Shown here one piece after another: positions 1-6,467 of a stretch of 11,262 nucleotides of DNA. Numbering within the stretch: the stretch's first letter is position 1; the number at the start of each line of letters is the position of its first letter. The notes beneath the pieces were generated by a model, which searched no databases, was not told the DNA's origin, and saw only the letters and a list, made by a program, of their open reading frames with translations. Source of the DNA: Campylobacterota bacterium (GTDB lineage Bacteria > Campylobacterota > Campylobacteria > Campylobacterales > SZUA-545); NCBI GenBank assembly GCA_030836705.1, contig JAUPLZ010000081.1, positions 1 to 11,262 on the forward strand, read 5' to 3'. Made by a program: the position numbers and the translations under genes.

Positions 1-1651
1 AAACCATCTCCTGCATTGCGTTTTTTGCTTTTTCGTCTTTTGTGTGTGAAAAAAGTACACGGGCAAGTTTTTTAAAAGGAGGATATAGCTCTTTTCTGTT
101 TTCTAATTCGTCTTTTAAAAAAAACTCATAATCATCAAGGTATTTTTTTATATACGCATCGTTTAAGGTTTGAATTATTACTGCTGCATCCTCTTTTCGT
201 CCCGCTCGACCTGCAATTTGCAAAATCAGCGATATAGTTCGCTCCGGCGCTCTAAAATCAGCCGTGTTTAAAACATAATCCACTCCAAGTATCAGAGCCA
301 AATTTACCTCATGATAGTTATGCCCTTTGCTTAACATTTGTGTGCCTACTAGAATGTCTATATTTTGTTTATTAAAGTCATCAAGTATTGTTTTTAGTTT
401 TTTGTTTGTGTTTACGCTATCGCGGTCAAATTTTTGTACTCTTGCGGTCGGTATTTGATTTTTTATCCAGCTAACTACCTCTTCGGTGCCGATTCTTTTT
501 GTCATAAGGGTATCTTTTTTGCACGATGGGCAGCTTTTTGGTATGGACTCTGTATAGTTGCAATAGTGGCATTTGATTAGGTTTTTGTCATTGTGAAGAC
601 TCATTCCGACGCTACAAAAAGGACACTCCACGCTTTTTGCGCACTCTTTGCATATTAGATATTTAAAGTTAGCCCTGGTCGGTGAAAAAACTATTGCCTG
701 CTTTTGGTTTTGAAAATTCTTTTTTAATTCATTTAGAGCCAAATCTTGAGGAGTTTCTTCGCATGAATGTATTGTGATATATCTTTTTTTTGCATCAAAA
801 TATTGACCTTTTAGTCTAAAAAAAGGAAACTTTTTATAACTTGTTACGCTTGGCGTGGCACTTCCTAAAATTACAGGAGTTTTTTTGGCTTCCCCTATTA
901 CTATTGCCATATCTCTAGCGTTATATCTTGGTCTTGAAGATGACTTATAGCTATCATCATGCTCTTCGTCAACCACTATAACTCCTAGATTTTCAAGCGG
1001 CAAAAATAGTGCCGACCTAGCGCCTGCTATGATTTTTATTTTGCCTTCTTTTATTTGTAATATTATTTTTTCTTTTGTTGCTTTTGTTATCTTTGAGTGC
1101 CAAATTGCCACAAGTTCACCAAAGTGTTCTTTTAACCTTTTTTCTATTTGCGGCGTCAAGCTGATTTCCGGCATAAGAAAAATTGCCGTTTTATTGTCGT
1201 TTATAAGTTGCTCAAAAAGCTTCATGTAGATTTCTGTTTTTCCGCTTCCGGTGTCGCCAAAAAGTAAAGAGATTTTTTCGCTTAGGCAAAAATCCAGCGC
1301 TTTTTGTTGAATATTTGAGAGTTTTATATTTGTTTTTAATTCTATTTTTGGATTTTTATGCTCTTTTTCAAAAGGCACAAACAGGTTTAAGGCTTCCGAA
1401 ATGGTGCAAAAATAATAACTGCTGATAAAATTGATTATTTTTAGATACTCTCTTGGAAGAAAGTTGTTTGTTATTGAAATAATTTCTATACATTCAAAGC
1501 TAGGTTTTTCGCATTTTTCTATTACAAAACCTTCTTTTTGTTTGTTTAAAAGCAAAACATTTACAACCGTTAAAACCTCTATCTCTTTCCCTGATTTGTA
1601 AGTAAGAAGATCTAGTTTTTGCCCAGTCACGGCTATTTTGTAGTAGTTCAT
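1..1651 (-). CDS. priA: Primosomal protein N' (replication restart helicase PriA), 3' end cut off by the window
   Basis: PriA is a 3'-5' superfamily 2 DNA helicase that recognises stalled or repaired forks and reloads the replisome. The reading frame is open from ATG 1651 to base 1, giving 550 residues and no stop. Visible in order are an N-terminal DNA-binding region, Walker A GDTGSGKT (residues 132-139), the DEEH Walker B box (228-231), eight zinc cysteines in four pairs (C334/C337, C343/C346, C361/C364, C374/C377) and the helicase motif GRAGR (481-485). The eight-cysteine insertion between the helicase lobes is diagnostic for PriA. Epsilonproteobacterial PriA is shorter than the roughly 730-residue E. 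coli protein, so probably only some tens of C-terminal residues are missing. The start is the first Met of the family-like N-terminus, with a modest AAAGGG-type site upstream. It lies 54 bases downstream of the carbonic anhydrase gene with no clear terminator between, so the two may be co-transcribed. Confidence 0.95.
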   Translation of the reverse strand, partial: MNYYKIAVTGQKLDLLTYKSGKEIEVLTVVNVLLLNKQKEGFVIEKCEKPSFECIEIISITNNFLPREYLKIINFISSYYFCTISEALNLFVPFEKEHKNPKIELKTNIKLSNIQQKALDFCLSEKISLLFGDTGSGKTEIYMKLFEQLINDNKTAIFLMPEISLTPQIEKRLKEHFGELVAIWHSKITKATKEKIILQIKEGKIKIIAGARSALFLPLENLGVIVVDEEHDDSYKSSSRPRYNARDMAIVIGEAKKTPVILGSATPSVTSYKKFPFFRLKGQYFDAKKRYITIHSCEETPQDLALNELKKNFQNQKQAIVFSPTRANFKYLICKECAKSVECPFCSVGMSLHNDKNLIKCHYCNYTESIPKSCPSCKKDTLMTKRIGTEEVVSWIKNQIPTARVQKFDRDSVNTNKKLKTILDDFNKQNIDILVGTQMLSKGHNYHEVNLALILGVDYVLNTADFRAPERTISLILQIAGRAGRKEDAAVIIQTLNDAYIKKYLDDYEFFLKDELENRKELYPPFKKLARVLFSHTKDEKAKNAMQEMV

Positions 1652-1705
1652 TTTTGCCCTTTTTGGAATTTTACCATTGATTGGCAAAACCCAAAAAAGC
1701 GATTT

Positions 1706-2395
1706 TTAGTGTTCTAAAAGTTTTTTTAAATTCGGATGTTCGCCTAGGAAGCTAACTTCTCCATTGTCGATATTGTAAAGAGCGCCTACGATTTTAACCT
1801 TGCCATCTTTTACTAAGTGTTTTACTATTCCGCTTTTACTTAAAAGATCTTCATATGATTGCCATACATTTTCTTCAATAGCTTCGCCTATCCATTTGTC
1901 GTGAGAGTGGTTTTCGTATTTTGCTTTGACTTTTTCAACAGCAGGAATAATGTTGTCAATCAGTTTTGGAATATTTCCTTCTACATGAGCTCCGGATGCT
2001 ACTGCTGTTACAGCGCCGCATGATGTGTGCCCCATTATTACAACAAGCCCAGTTCCAAGATGCTCAGTTCCATATTCTATCGTTGCCACTTGGTCTGTGT
2101 CTGAAACATTTCCTGCAGTTCTGATTGTAAAAATATCGCCAAAGCCTCTATCAAAAAGTATTTCAACAGGAACCCTGCTGTCCGAACAAGCATTGATTGT
2201 TACAAACGGTTTTTGACCTTTTGCTGTCTCTTTGATTCTCTCAAGAGTAGCATTTGTGTGCACGGGTTTGCTTTCTAAAAATCTTTTATTACCATCTTGA
2301 AGAAGCTTTATAGCCTCATCCGGTGTTACGCTACTCATAGAGCTTGCCATCAAACCTGTTGCCATTATTGCCGATAAAGCAATTTTTTTGAACAT
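1706..2395 (-). CDS. Beta-class carbonic anhydrase with an N-terminal export signal
   Basis: This enzyme interconverts CO2 and bicarbonate using a zinc ion. The 229-residue protein carries the beta-class signature: CSDSRVP (Cys70 zinc ligand, Asp72-Arg74 dyad) and HTSCGAV (His123 and Cys126 zinc ligands). The first 20 or so residues (MFKK, then a run of I/A/L/M/G, then small Ser residues) look like a Sec signal peptide, and a typical enzyme N-terminus (TPDEAIKLLQDGN) begins at about residue 24. The protein is therefore probably periplasmic, unlike the cytoplasmic beta enzymes. ATG 2395 has a good AAGGA site five bases upstream (2401-2405). It lies between pldA and priA on the same strand, 98 bases from pldA, with a possible promoter of its own. 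The class assignment is firm; the location is inferred from the signal peptide. Confidence 0.93.
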   Translation of the reverse strand: MFKKIALSAIMATGLMASSMSSVTPDEAIKLLQDGNKRFLESKPVHTNATLERIKETAKGQKPFVTINACSDSRVPVEILFDRGFGDIFTIRTAGNVSDTDQVATIEYGTEHLGTGLVVIMGHTSCGAVTAVASGAHVEGNIPKLIDNIIPAVEKVKAKYENHSHDKWIGEAIEENVWQSYEDLLSKSGIVKHLVKDGKVKIVGALYNIDNGEVSFLGEHPNLKKLLEH

Positions 2396-2422
2396 ATAAT
2401 TCCTTGATTATGATATTTTCTT

Positions 2423-2438
2423 AAGCGCCTAAGGGCTT
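2423..2438 (-). other. Small imperfect hairpin in the leader of the carbonic anhydrase gene
   Basis: AAGCCC and GGCGCTT can pair around a TTA loop as six base pairs with one bulged C. It lies about 18 bases upstream of the ribosome-binding site of the carbonic anhydrase gene. No T-run follows on the minus strand, so it does not look like a terminator for pldA. It may be a leader structure or chance. Confidence 0.25.
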
Positions 2439-2459
2439 TAGAAGGTTGAATTTTAATAA

Positions 2460-2465
2460 AATATA
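2460..2465 (-). promoter_or_regulatory. Possible -10 box for the carbonic anhydrase gene
   Basis: TATATT sits in a very AT-rich stretch between pldA and the carbonic anhydrase gene, about 65 bases from the start codon. Campylobacter promoters often have a good -10 and no conserved -35, so such a box could be sufficient. The stretch is so AT-rich that a chance match is quite possible. Confidence 0.3.
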
Positions 2466-2493
2466 TATTAAAAACAAAGAAGATGTATTTGTT

Positions 2494-3297
2494 TTATTTA
2501 TTTAACATTAGACCAAATCCTAACTTTTTTGTTTTTATATCATAATCAATCAAACTCTCTCCGTAGCCTTCAAAATATTTTATAAATAAATATTGTTTTT
2601 TATGGAAAAGCTTTGTTATTTCAACGCCAAAAGCATTTTTTCTTAGAAAAAGACCTACTTCTTTTTCACCAAAGGAGTAATAAATATTCGTTTCGCCATT
2701 TCCATAATAGTTTATTATGTCTGGATTGTCATCACCATGTGGATCATTCATGTCTTTTTTCTTTTCTTCTTCAAATCTATTCCAAAGCTTAAAATCACCT
2801 CTAAAATTATCTTTTTTTAAAAAAAATTTTACATAGGCTCTATCCCAACTTCTTGAAGTTGCCGTTGATTGACCGTTTGATTCGTGTTCTAATCCAAAAT
2901 TCCATGATTTTAAGTAGTGGCTTTGAATATTATTAGAAAAAGCAGAAGATAAAAATATCTCTGGATTGTAGTTTGTTTCACGAAAAGGTCTTGAGTTTTT
3001 GTCATCATAGATTTGCCAGAATGATTTTTGTGTAAATGCGGCGTAAAAAGAGATGTCGTAATCAAATATGTTTGAAAAAAGCTCTCTTTTTACGCTTATT
3101 TGAAAAGAAGCTTCTTTGTCGTCTCTATTATCTATTTGTTTTTGAAAATCATACGATAAAAACTGAACATAATTTTGTTTATGCGCTAGCAATATAGTGT
3201 TTTTTATTAAAACATCATCGTCTATTGATTGTTGTTTTTCGACCTCATTTGCGTTTAGTAGCGATGCTAAAAAGACCGCAATAATAAATAATCTCAA
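2494..3297 (-). CDS. pldA: Outer-membrane phospholipase A1 (OMPLA family)
   Basis: OMPLA is a 12-strand outer-membrane beta-barrel that hydrolyses phospholipids appearing in the outer leaflet. The 267-residue protein begins with a signal peptide (MRLFIIAVFLASLLNA). It then shows family blocks that align with E. coli PldA from memory: TQKSFWQ (89-95), PFRETNYNPEIFLS (104-117), HESNGQS (138-144), SRSWDR (148-153), DDNPDI (189-194) and GYGESLIDY (244-252). His138 and Ser140 match the catalytic His142/Ser144. The position of E. coli Asn156 is Asp152 here. The start is TTG (3295-3297): an in-frame TAG lies six codons upstream, no ATG fits, and the signal peptide begins exactly here. The ribosome-binding site is a weak AGAGAG. 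Length is close to the E. coli precursor (289). PldA homologues are known haemolysis and colonisation factors in Campylobacter. Confidence 0.92.
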   Translation of the reverse strand: MRLFIIAVFLASLLNANEVEKQQSIDDDVLIKNTILLAHKQNYVQFLSYDFQKQIDNRDDKEASFQISVKRELFSNIFDYDISFYAAFTQKSFWQIYDDKNSRPFRETNYNPEIFLSSAFSNNIQSHYLKSWNFGLEHESNGQSTATSRSWDRAYVKFFLKKDNFRGDFKLWNRFEEEKKKDMNDPHGDDNPDIINYYGNGETNIYYSFGEKEVGLFLRKNAFGVEITKLFHKKQYLFIKYFEGYGESLIDYDIKTKKLGFGLMLNK

Positions 3298-3313
3298 GTA
3301 TTCTCTCTTTTTA

Positions 3314-3322
3314 TGCTATAAT
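3314..3322 (+). promoter_or_regulatory. Extended -10 promoter of the DEAD-box helicase gene
   Basis: TGCTATAAT is a perfect extended -10 (TGnTATAAT), the form favoured by housekeeping sigma factors where the -35 is poor, as in Campylobacter. Transcription from about 3329 would give a leader of about 170 bases before the helicase ATG. A second TATAAT at 3346-3351 could start a leader about 30 bases shorter. No gene on this strand lies upstream, so a promoter in this region is needed. Confidence 0.55.
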
Positions 3323-3323
3323 A
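3318..3323 (-). promoter_or_regulatory. Candidate -10 box of pldA
   Basis: TATTAT on the minus strand lies about 21 bases upstream of the TTG start and would give a very short leader of around 14 bases. A second minus-strand TATAAT (3344-3349) is an alternative, giving a leader of about 40 bases. The box overlaps the plus-strand -10 of the helicase gene. Confidence 0.4.
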
Positions 3324-3328
3324 TCTTA

Positions 3329-3498
3329 TTGTTTGGGTTCATGATTATAATATGTTAAGTTGTAAGAGACTGCTTAAGGTGCTTTTTTGCCCTTAATTTG
3401 TGTATATGGTTGAGCAGATATAAAAACTGTGCTGGGGCACATACAGAAATTGTTTTATAAAAGAATCGGAACAAAATTATCTATAAAGAGTAGAATAT
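3329..3498 (+). promoter_or_regulatory. Long structured 5' leader of the DEAD-box helicase gene
   Basis: This non-coding stretch holds two clear hairpins. The first is TTAAGG (3374-3379) with CCTTAA (3391-3396), plus an inner GC/GC pair around a T6 loop. The second is TGTGC (3428-3432) with GCACA (3437-3441) around a TGGG loop. CTGCTTAA (3370-3377) can also pair with TTGAGCAG (3410-3417) over eight positions with one G-U, which partly competes with the first hairpin. I do not recognise a known riboswitch class. Long leaders are known for cold-regulated DEAD-box helicases such as E. coli deaD, so post-transcriptional control is plausible but inferred. The stretch could alternatively contain a small RNA. 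Confidence 0.4.
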
Positions 3499-5082
3499 AT
3501 GAACAATGTTCAAAGCGAACAAGAAAATAATGTAATAGCAAATGGTGTTACATTTGAAGATTTTGCATTAAGCAAAGAGATACAAAGCGGCATAACTGCG
3601 GCTGGTTTTAAGATTCCAAGCCCAATTCAAGCAGCTGCAATTCCTGTGGTTTTAAGCGGCAAAGATATAGTTGCTCAGGCACACACAGGTACTGGAAAAA
3701 CGGCAGCGTTTGGAATTCCGACAATGAGTATGATGGATAAAAATAGCGGCGTTCAACTGCTTGTTATTGCTCCAACAAGAGAGCTTGCTACGCAGGTTGG
3801 AGATGAGCTTTATAAACTAGGAAGTAGAGCTGGAATAAGAACAGTAACTATTTACGGAGGAATGTCTGCTAGTAGACAAGTAGACCTTGTAAGTAGAGGC
3901 GCACAAGCTGTTGTGGCAACTCCAGGAAGACTTCTTGACTTGCTAAAATCAGGAAGATTAAGAGATTTTAATCCGGCTCATGTTGTTTTGGATGAAGCCG
4001 ATGAAATGCTCGACATGGGATTTTTGGATGATATTCAAGAGATTTTTGGTTATTTGCCGGTTGAGAGACAGACGCTTTTATTTTCAGCAACAATGCCGGA
4101 AGCTATCAAAAAACTTGCAAAAAGAATTTTAAAAAATCCGGAATTTATTTCAGTTACAAGCGGTGAGACTACAAATGTAGATATTGACCAGCAGTATTAT
4201 GTGATTGAAGAGCATGAGAGAGACGATGCGACGGTAAGGCTTATCGATGCTCAAGATGCTACAAAAACCATAATTTTTTGCAGAATGAAAAAAGAGGTTG
4301 ATAGACTGGCTACTACTCTTATTTCGCATGGCTATCTTGCAAAAGGTCTTCATGGAGATATGGAGCAAAACCAAAGAGAAGAGGTTATAAAAAGCTTTAG
4401 AGCTGGCAAAATAGATATTCTAATAGCAACAGATGTTGCAGCAAGAGGTCTTGATGTAAGCGATGTTTCTCATGTGTTTAATTATCACATTCCGTTTGAT
4501 CCTGAGAGTTATGTTCATAGAATCGGAAGAACAGGAAGAGCCGGCAAAAAAGGCGTAGCTATTACTCTTGTAACTCCGCTTGAATTCAGAGAGCTTCAAA
4601 GAATTAAAAAAAGTGTTGGAACTGAAATAAAGCAAAATATAGTTCCATCTCTTGGCGAAGTTAAAAAATCGAATATTGTTAAAATCATAGACGAAATCAA
4701 AAAGCAACATCTAAATGAAGATGCGGCAGCGGTTCTTGGAATGCTTGAAGAGGATATGGATATATCTCAAATAGCATTTAAACTAATCTCGCTTGTGATT
4801 GATAAGCAAAAAGTAAAAGGACCGGAGAGAATCGGGCTAGATCCAGAAAGAATAAAAAGAATGCTTGATAGAGCAAAAAGCGATAATTCTTCAGGCGGCA
4901 AAGGCAGAAGACAAGGCAGCGGAAATCGTGGTGGCGGATATCGCGGACGAAGCGGTGGTGCCGGCGGCGGTAGCGGAGATGGCTCATCAAGAGGCAGAAG
5001 CCATTCCGGTGGTCAAAGAAGGGACGATAGAGGTCAAGGCGGTAGTTCAAGAAATTCAAACAGATCAAGAGATCGTTATTAA
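3499..5082 (+). CDS. DEAD-box ATP-dependent RNA helicase with Arg/Gly-rich tail
   Basis: This protein unwinds or remodels RNA duplexes using ATP, probably in ribosome assembly and mRNA turnover. The 527-residue protein has the complete motif set: Q motif region (F19 to Q44), AHTGTGKT (61-68), PTRELA (92-97), GG (120-121), TPGR (141-144), DEAD (165-168), SAT (196-198), the FCRMKKEVD block (260-268), ATDVAARGLD (310-319) and HRIGRTGR (340-347). A helical extension (about 390-460) follows. Residues 464-527 form a Gly/Arg/Ser-rich, RGG-like disordered tail expected to bind RNA non-specifically. The overall form resembles the DeaD/CsdA and RhlE groups, and I cannot choose the subfamily safely. The start ATG has a weak AAAGAG site eight bases upstream. 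The tail is much more GC-rich than the rest of the gene because of Gly and Arg codons. A hairpin and 54 bases separate it from hisD. Confidence 0.95.
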   Translation: MNNVQSEQENNVIANGVTFEDFALSKEIQSGITAAGFKIPSPIQAAAIPVVLSGKDIVAQAHTGTGKTAAFGIPTMSMMDKNSGVQLLVIAPTRELATQVGDELYKLGSRAGIRTVTIYGGMSASRQVDLVSRGAQAVVATPGRLLDLLKSGRLRDFNPAHVVLDEADEMLDMGFLDDIQEIFGYLPVERQTLLFSATMPEAIKKLAKRILKNPEFISVTSGETTNVDIDQQYYVIEEHERDDATVRLIDAQDATKTIIFCRMKKEVDRLATTLISHGYLAKGLHGDMEQNQREEVIKSFRAGKIDILIATDVAARGLDVSDVSHVFNYHIPFDPESYVHRIGRTGRAGKKGVAITLVTPLEFRELQRIKKSVGTEIKQNIVPSLGEVKKSNIVKIIDEIKKQHLNEDAAAVLGMLEEDMDISQIAFKLISLVIDKQKVKGPERIGLDPERIKRMLDRAKSDNSSGGKGRRQGSGNRGGGYRGRSGGAGGGSGDGSSRGRSHSGGQRRDDRGQGGSSRNSNRSRDRY

Positions 5083-5087
5083 TAAAT

Positions 5088-5112
5088 TTCTTGTAAAACC
5101 AATTTGCAAGAA
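5088..5112 (+). other. Intergenic hairpin between the helicase gene and hisD
   Basis: TTCTTGTAAA and TTTGCAAGAA form a ten-pair stem (one T-G wobble) around an ACCAA loop, starting five bases after the helicase stop codon. It is followed by an A-rich run, not T residues, so a classical intrinsic terminator is unlikely. It may protect the 3' end of the helicase message, mark an RNA processing site, or weaken read-through into hisD. Confidence 0.5.
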
Positions 5113-5136
5113 CTCTAATAAATAAAAAAAGAGAGC

Positions 5137-6435
5137 ATGATGAAGATTATAAGATTTAGTGATGAGGATTTTAAAAGTAAATTCGATTCTATAATCAAAA
5201 GTGCAAGCGCCTCAATCGGCGATGTGAGCGTAAAGGTTCAAAACATTATCGATGAGGTAAAAAATCAAGGAGATGAGGCTATTATAAAGCACATCTCCAT
5301 GTTTGATAAATGGACGCCAAAAGATGCTAGTGCGCTTGTTGTTGATGAAAAGATTATAGAAGAGGCTTATCACAATGCTGACGAAGCATTAAAAGATGCT
5401 CTTTTGCTTGCATATGAGCGGATAAAATCTTTTCATGAAAAACAGATGCCAAAAAGCTGGATAGATTATGAAGAAAACGGATCTATGCTTGGACAAAAAA
5501 TAACACCTGTTGACTGCGCTGGGCTTTATATTCCAGGCGGAAAAGCTAGCTATCCAAGCTCTATGCTTATGAATGCGATCCCGGCTCAAGTGGCTGGCGT
5601 AAAAGAGATAATAGTATGCGTTCCAACCCCAAATGACGAACTTAATCCAGTGGTTTTGGCAGCTGCTTATGTTTGCGGGATTAGCAAGATTTTTAAAGTC
5701 GGAGGCGCAAGCGCTATTGCCGCTATGGCATATGGCACCGATTCAATCCCAAAAGCCGATGTTATAACCGGACCAGGGAATATCTATGTAGCTACTGCTA
5801 AAAAACTCCTTTTTGGAGAGGTAAATATAGATATGATAGCAGGACCGTCAGAGATTGGAGTGCTTGCAGATTCAGATGCCAATCCAGAGCTTATAGCAAT
5901 AGATCTTCTAAGTCAAGCAGAGCACGATGAAATGGCTCGCTCTATTTTGATAACAGACAGCGAAGAGCTTGCATTAAAAGTAGCAAGCGAAGTTGAGATA
6001 GCATTAAAAATTCTTCCAAGAGCAGAGATTGCGAGAAAATCAATAGAAACAAACGGTGTGATAATTATCTCAAATGACCTATCTCACAGCATAAAACTAA
6101 TGAATAAAATTGCCCCTGAACATTTGGAGGTTATGACCAAAAATCCGCATGAGCTTTTACCTTTGATTAAACACGCCGGAGCTATATTTTTGGGCGAAAA
6201 TACTCCTGAAGCGATAGGGGATTATGTGGCAGGTCCAAACCATACACTCCCAACAAGCGGAACAGCTAGATTTTTCTCGCCGCTTGGTGTGGAAAATTTC
6301 TTAAAAAGATCCTCAATTATTAGCATGAGCAAATCAGGGCTTCAAGAGGTTGGTGCAGCCGCTGCTTTGATTGCAGGTATAGAAGGGCTTGATGCTCATA
6401 GAATGAGTGTCGAAAAAAGATTACAAAATAAATAA
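5137..6435 (+). CDS. hisD: Histidinol dehydrogenase
   Basis: HisD is a cytoplasmic, zinc-dependent homodimer that carries out the last two steps of histidine synthesis, oxidising L-histidinol to L-histidine with two NAD+. The 432-residue protein matches the usual length (about 430). It shows GPGNIYVATAK (212-222), AGPSEIGVLAD (235-245), SQAEHDE (259-265) and APEHLE (326-331). By comparison with E. coli HisD, the zinc ligands are Gln260, His263, Asp362 and His421, and the catalytic bases are Glu328-His329. All are present. Two adjacent ATGs (5137 and 5140) follow a GAGAG site; the second is slightly better spaced, so the true protein may lack one Met. No other his gene is in the window. argG follows after 32 bases, suggesting a hisD-argG transcription unit ending at the terminator at 7699. 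Confidence 0.97.
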   Translation: MMKIIRFSDEDFKSKFDSIIKSASASIGDVSVKVQNIIDEVKNQGDEAIIKHISMFDKWTPKDASALVVDEKIIEEAYHNADEALKDALLLAYERIKSFHEKQMPKSWIDYEENGSMLGQKITPVDCAGLYIPGGKASYPSSMLMNAIPAQVAGVKEIIVCVPTPNDELNPVVLAAAYVCGISKIFKVGGASAIAAMAYGTDSIPKADVITGPGNIYVATAKKLLFGEVNIDMIAGPSEIGVLADSDANPELIAIDLLSQAEHDEMARSILITDSEELALKVASEVEIALKILPRAEIARKSIETNGVIIISNDLSHSIKLMNKIAPEHLEVMTKNPHELLPLIKHAGAIFLGENTPEAIGDYVAGPNHTLPTSGTARFFSPLGVENFLKRSSIISMSKSGLQEVGAAAALIAGIEGLDAHRMSVEKRLQNK

Positions 6436-6457
6436 AAACTTATTTGATTTCAATAAA

Positions 6458-6462
6458 AAGGA
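6458..6462 (+). promoter_or_regulatory. Ribosome-binding site that fixes the argG start
   Basis: AAGGA lies five bases before ATG 6468. A longer frame from TTG 6444 and an ATG at 6462 that overlaps this site are both possible, but the spacing favours 6468. Confidence 0.7.
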
Positions 6463-6467
6463 TGACA

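Noticed and set aside
1029..1229. 66-residue open frame on the plus strand
   Set aside because: It lies wholly inside priA on the opposite strand, is rich in Phe/Ile/Ser as expected for a shadow, and has no ribosome-binding site.
1652..1705. Weak inverted repeat (TTTTGCC and GGTAAAA on the minus strand) between the carbonic anhydrase gene and priA as a terminator
   Set aside because: The stem is only seven pairs with a wobble and no T-run follows, so termination here cannot be supported.
2025..2216. 63-residue plus-strand open frame
   Set aside because: It is a shadow of the carbonic anhydrase gene, whose zinc motifs in the other frame are unmistakable.
3421..3446. Possible preQ1-type or other known riboswitch around the A-run and TGGG hairpin
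   Set aside because: The conserved C-rich loop and pseudoknot partners needed for preQ1 are absent, and no other known riboswitch core was recognised.
4778..5068. 96-residue minus-strand open frame rich in Arg, His and Phe
   Set aside because: It is the antisense reading of the helicase C-terminal and RGG tail; its composition is explained by the Gly/Arg codons on the coding strand.
4865..5125. 86-residue plus-strand open frame extending past the helicase stop
   Set aside because: It starts at a TTG inside the helicase gene without a ribosome-binding site and its Ala/Glu/Val composition follows from the repeat-like codons of the other frame. It is kept only as a low-interest note.
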